A stretch of 64,000 nt of DNA, taken from contig NZ_CP029761.1 in NCBI RefSeq assembly GCF_006874585.1, positions 61,001 to 125,000 on the forward strand, in the 5' to 3' direction. Both the position numbers and the translations under genes were made by a program. Numbering within the stretch: the first letter of the stretch is position 1; each line of letters opens with the position of its first letter. Origin of the DNA: Sphingomonas sp. IC081 (lineage in GTDB: Bacteria > Pseudomonadota > Alphaproteobacteria > Sphingomonadales > Sphingomonadaceae). This document shows, piece after piece, positions 63,445 to 64,000 of the stretch. The notes beneath the pieces were generated by a model, which was not told the DNA's origin, ran no database searches, and saw nothing but the letters and a program-made list of their open reading frames with translations.

Positions 63445-64000
63445 TCACGAGTCGGCGGATTTCGCCACGTTTTGCCAGCGTCGCAGGGCAGGAATGCGGG
63501 ACAGCAGCGGCACGGCAAGATGTCTTGCCATTCCAGCAAGATCGCTGCGGGCGGGGTGGCGCAGGACGGTGATCGCCAGCACCCATGCCAGGCCGCCTAG
63601 CGCCGCACTGGCGACGAGGCCGTCAAGGCCAAGGGTGTCCGGTCGCCGCCAGAACGTGACGGCCCAGAATGCCGGCAACGCGCTTGCCAGCGCCACGCCG
63701 GCGCTGGAGGCATAAGTGCGCAGCAGCGCCGGCCAGCGGAAACCGACAAGTCGGTGCAGCCATCCGGCATAGATGCAGATCCAGCCCAGCCCATAAACGA
63801 TGCGCGAGGCTGCGGCTGCATCCACGCCGATGGCGGCGCCGGCGATCAGGGTGCCGACCGAAAGCGCGGTGTCGGCCAGGTTGAACCAGAACAGCCGGCG
63901 CAAGTGGCCCAGCAGGATCGGCAGGTCCATGTGCAGCGGCAGCGCGACGAAACAGCATTCAGCAATCGCGACATAGGCCAGCAGCGGCGCCGCGCCCGCC
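63445..64000 (-). CDS. Polysaccharide flippase-like membrane protein, 5' end outside window
   Basis: C-terminal part of a multi-helix membrane protein; the frame stays open to the window edge (AGAAPLLAYVAIAECCFVALPLH before the ATG at 63930), so that Met is internal. The residues that follow give several hydrophobic helices (LADTALSVGTLIAGAAIGV, VYGLGWICIYAGWL, AGVALASALPAFWAVTF) like the end of MATE/Wzx-type oligosaccharide flippases. The tail is soluble and basic (LLSRIPALRRWQNVAKSA). Identity moderately supported. Confidence 0.7.
   Translation of the reverse strand, partial: AGAAPLLAYVAIAECCFVALPLHMDLPILLGHLRRLFWFNLADTALSVGTLIAGAAIGVDAAAASRIVYGLGWICIYAGWLHRLVGFRWPALLRTYASSAGVALASALPAFWAVTFWRRPDTLGLDGLVASAALGGLAWVLAITVLRHPARSDLAGMARHLAVPLLSRIPALRRWQNVAKSADS

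Overview
The window is GC-rich, densely packed chromosomal DNA that looks like a sphingomonad alphaproteobacterium (Novosphingobium-like). Supporting signs are the Entner-Doudoroff operon order zwf-edd-glk-eda, which resembles that of Zymomonas; the block mutY - DciA/DUF721 - DsbA-like - smc; the ubiquinol-cytochrome c chaperone next to YceD and BamE; and an arginine succinyltransferase (AST) operon carrying a DUF1338 gene. Placement is inferred from gene content only. I found no tRNA, rRNA, CRISPR array, insertion sequence or prophage.

Layout. 1-4.8 kb: Tol-Pal envelope operon (ybgC fragment, tolQ, tolR, tolA, tolB, pal), closed by a strong terminator. 4.9-8.5 kb: a J-domain protein and a short pyrimidine-degradation operon (rutB, rutC, rutD, rutA). 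8.5-16 kb: mixed housekeeping and stress genes, namely a Pro-rich exported protein, an HTH-TM-DUF4019 protein, a GNAT enzyme, infC with an apparent ATA start, pdeM, hemF, a Tat-exported deaminase, and a SoxR/VOC divergent pair with a SoxR box between them. 16-25 kb: smc, two DsbA-like oxidoreductases, a DciA-like protein, mutY, a beta-lactamase-fold hydrolase and nudC. 25-32 kb (minus strand): a HAD phosphatase and the AST operon (DUF1338, astD, an M20 hydrolase, astA, astB). 32-36 kb: a GT4 glycosyltransferase fused to a second domain, followed by a GH130 phosphorylase. 36-45 kb: a PhoR-like kinase, then zwf, edd, glk, eda and a divergent PEP-carboxylase homologue. 45-54.4 kb: a phosphate-starvation block with two divergent OprP-like porins, pstS, pstC, pstA, pstB, phoU and phoB, with Pho boxes at all three promoter regions. 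54.5-64 kb: infA, a candidate 50-residue ORF, yceD, a cytochrome bc1 chaperone, bamE, hslVU, small metabolic genes, an ATM1-type ABC exporter, a double retropepsin and the end of a membrane flippase.

How it fits together. The ED operon takes glucose 6-phosphate to pyruvate and glyceraldehyde 3-phosphate. The gene translationally coupled to its end encodes a PEP-carboxylase fold whose catalytic loop is rewritten. The Pho block is a coherent regulon: outer-membrane porins, periplasmic binding protein, inner-membrane ABC pump, PhoU and PhoB. Its kinase is probably the PhoR-like gene 12 kb away. The AST operon lacks astC and astE, and the M20 hydrolase is the obvious candidate for the final step.

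Most interesting points: the ATA start of infC with an ideally placed Shine-Dalgarno; the PEPC-like enzyme missing key residues; the GT4-toroid plus GH130 pair, which could make and degrade a mannan-like glycan; DUF1338 and M20 genes inside the AST operon; the SoxR-controlled VOC gene; and the multi-site Pho boxes.
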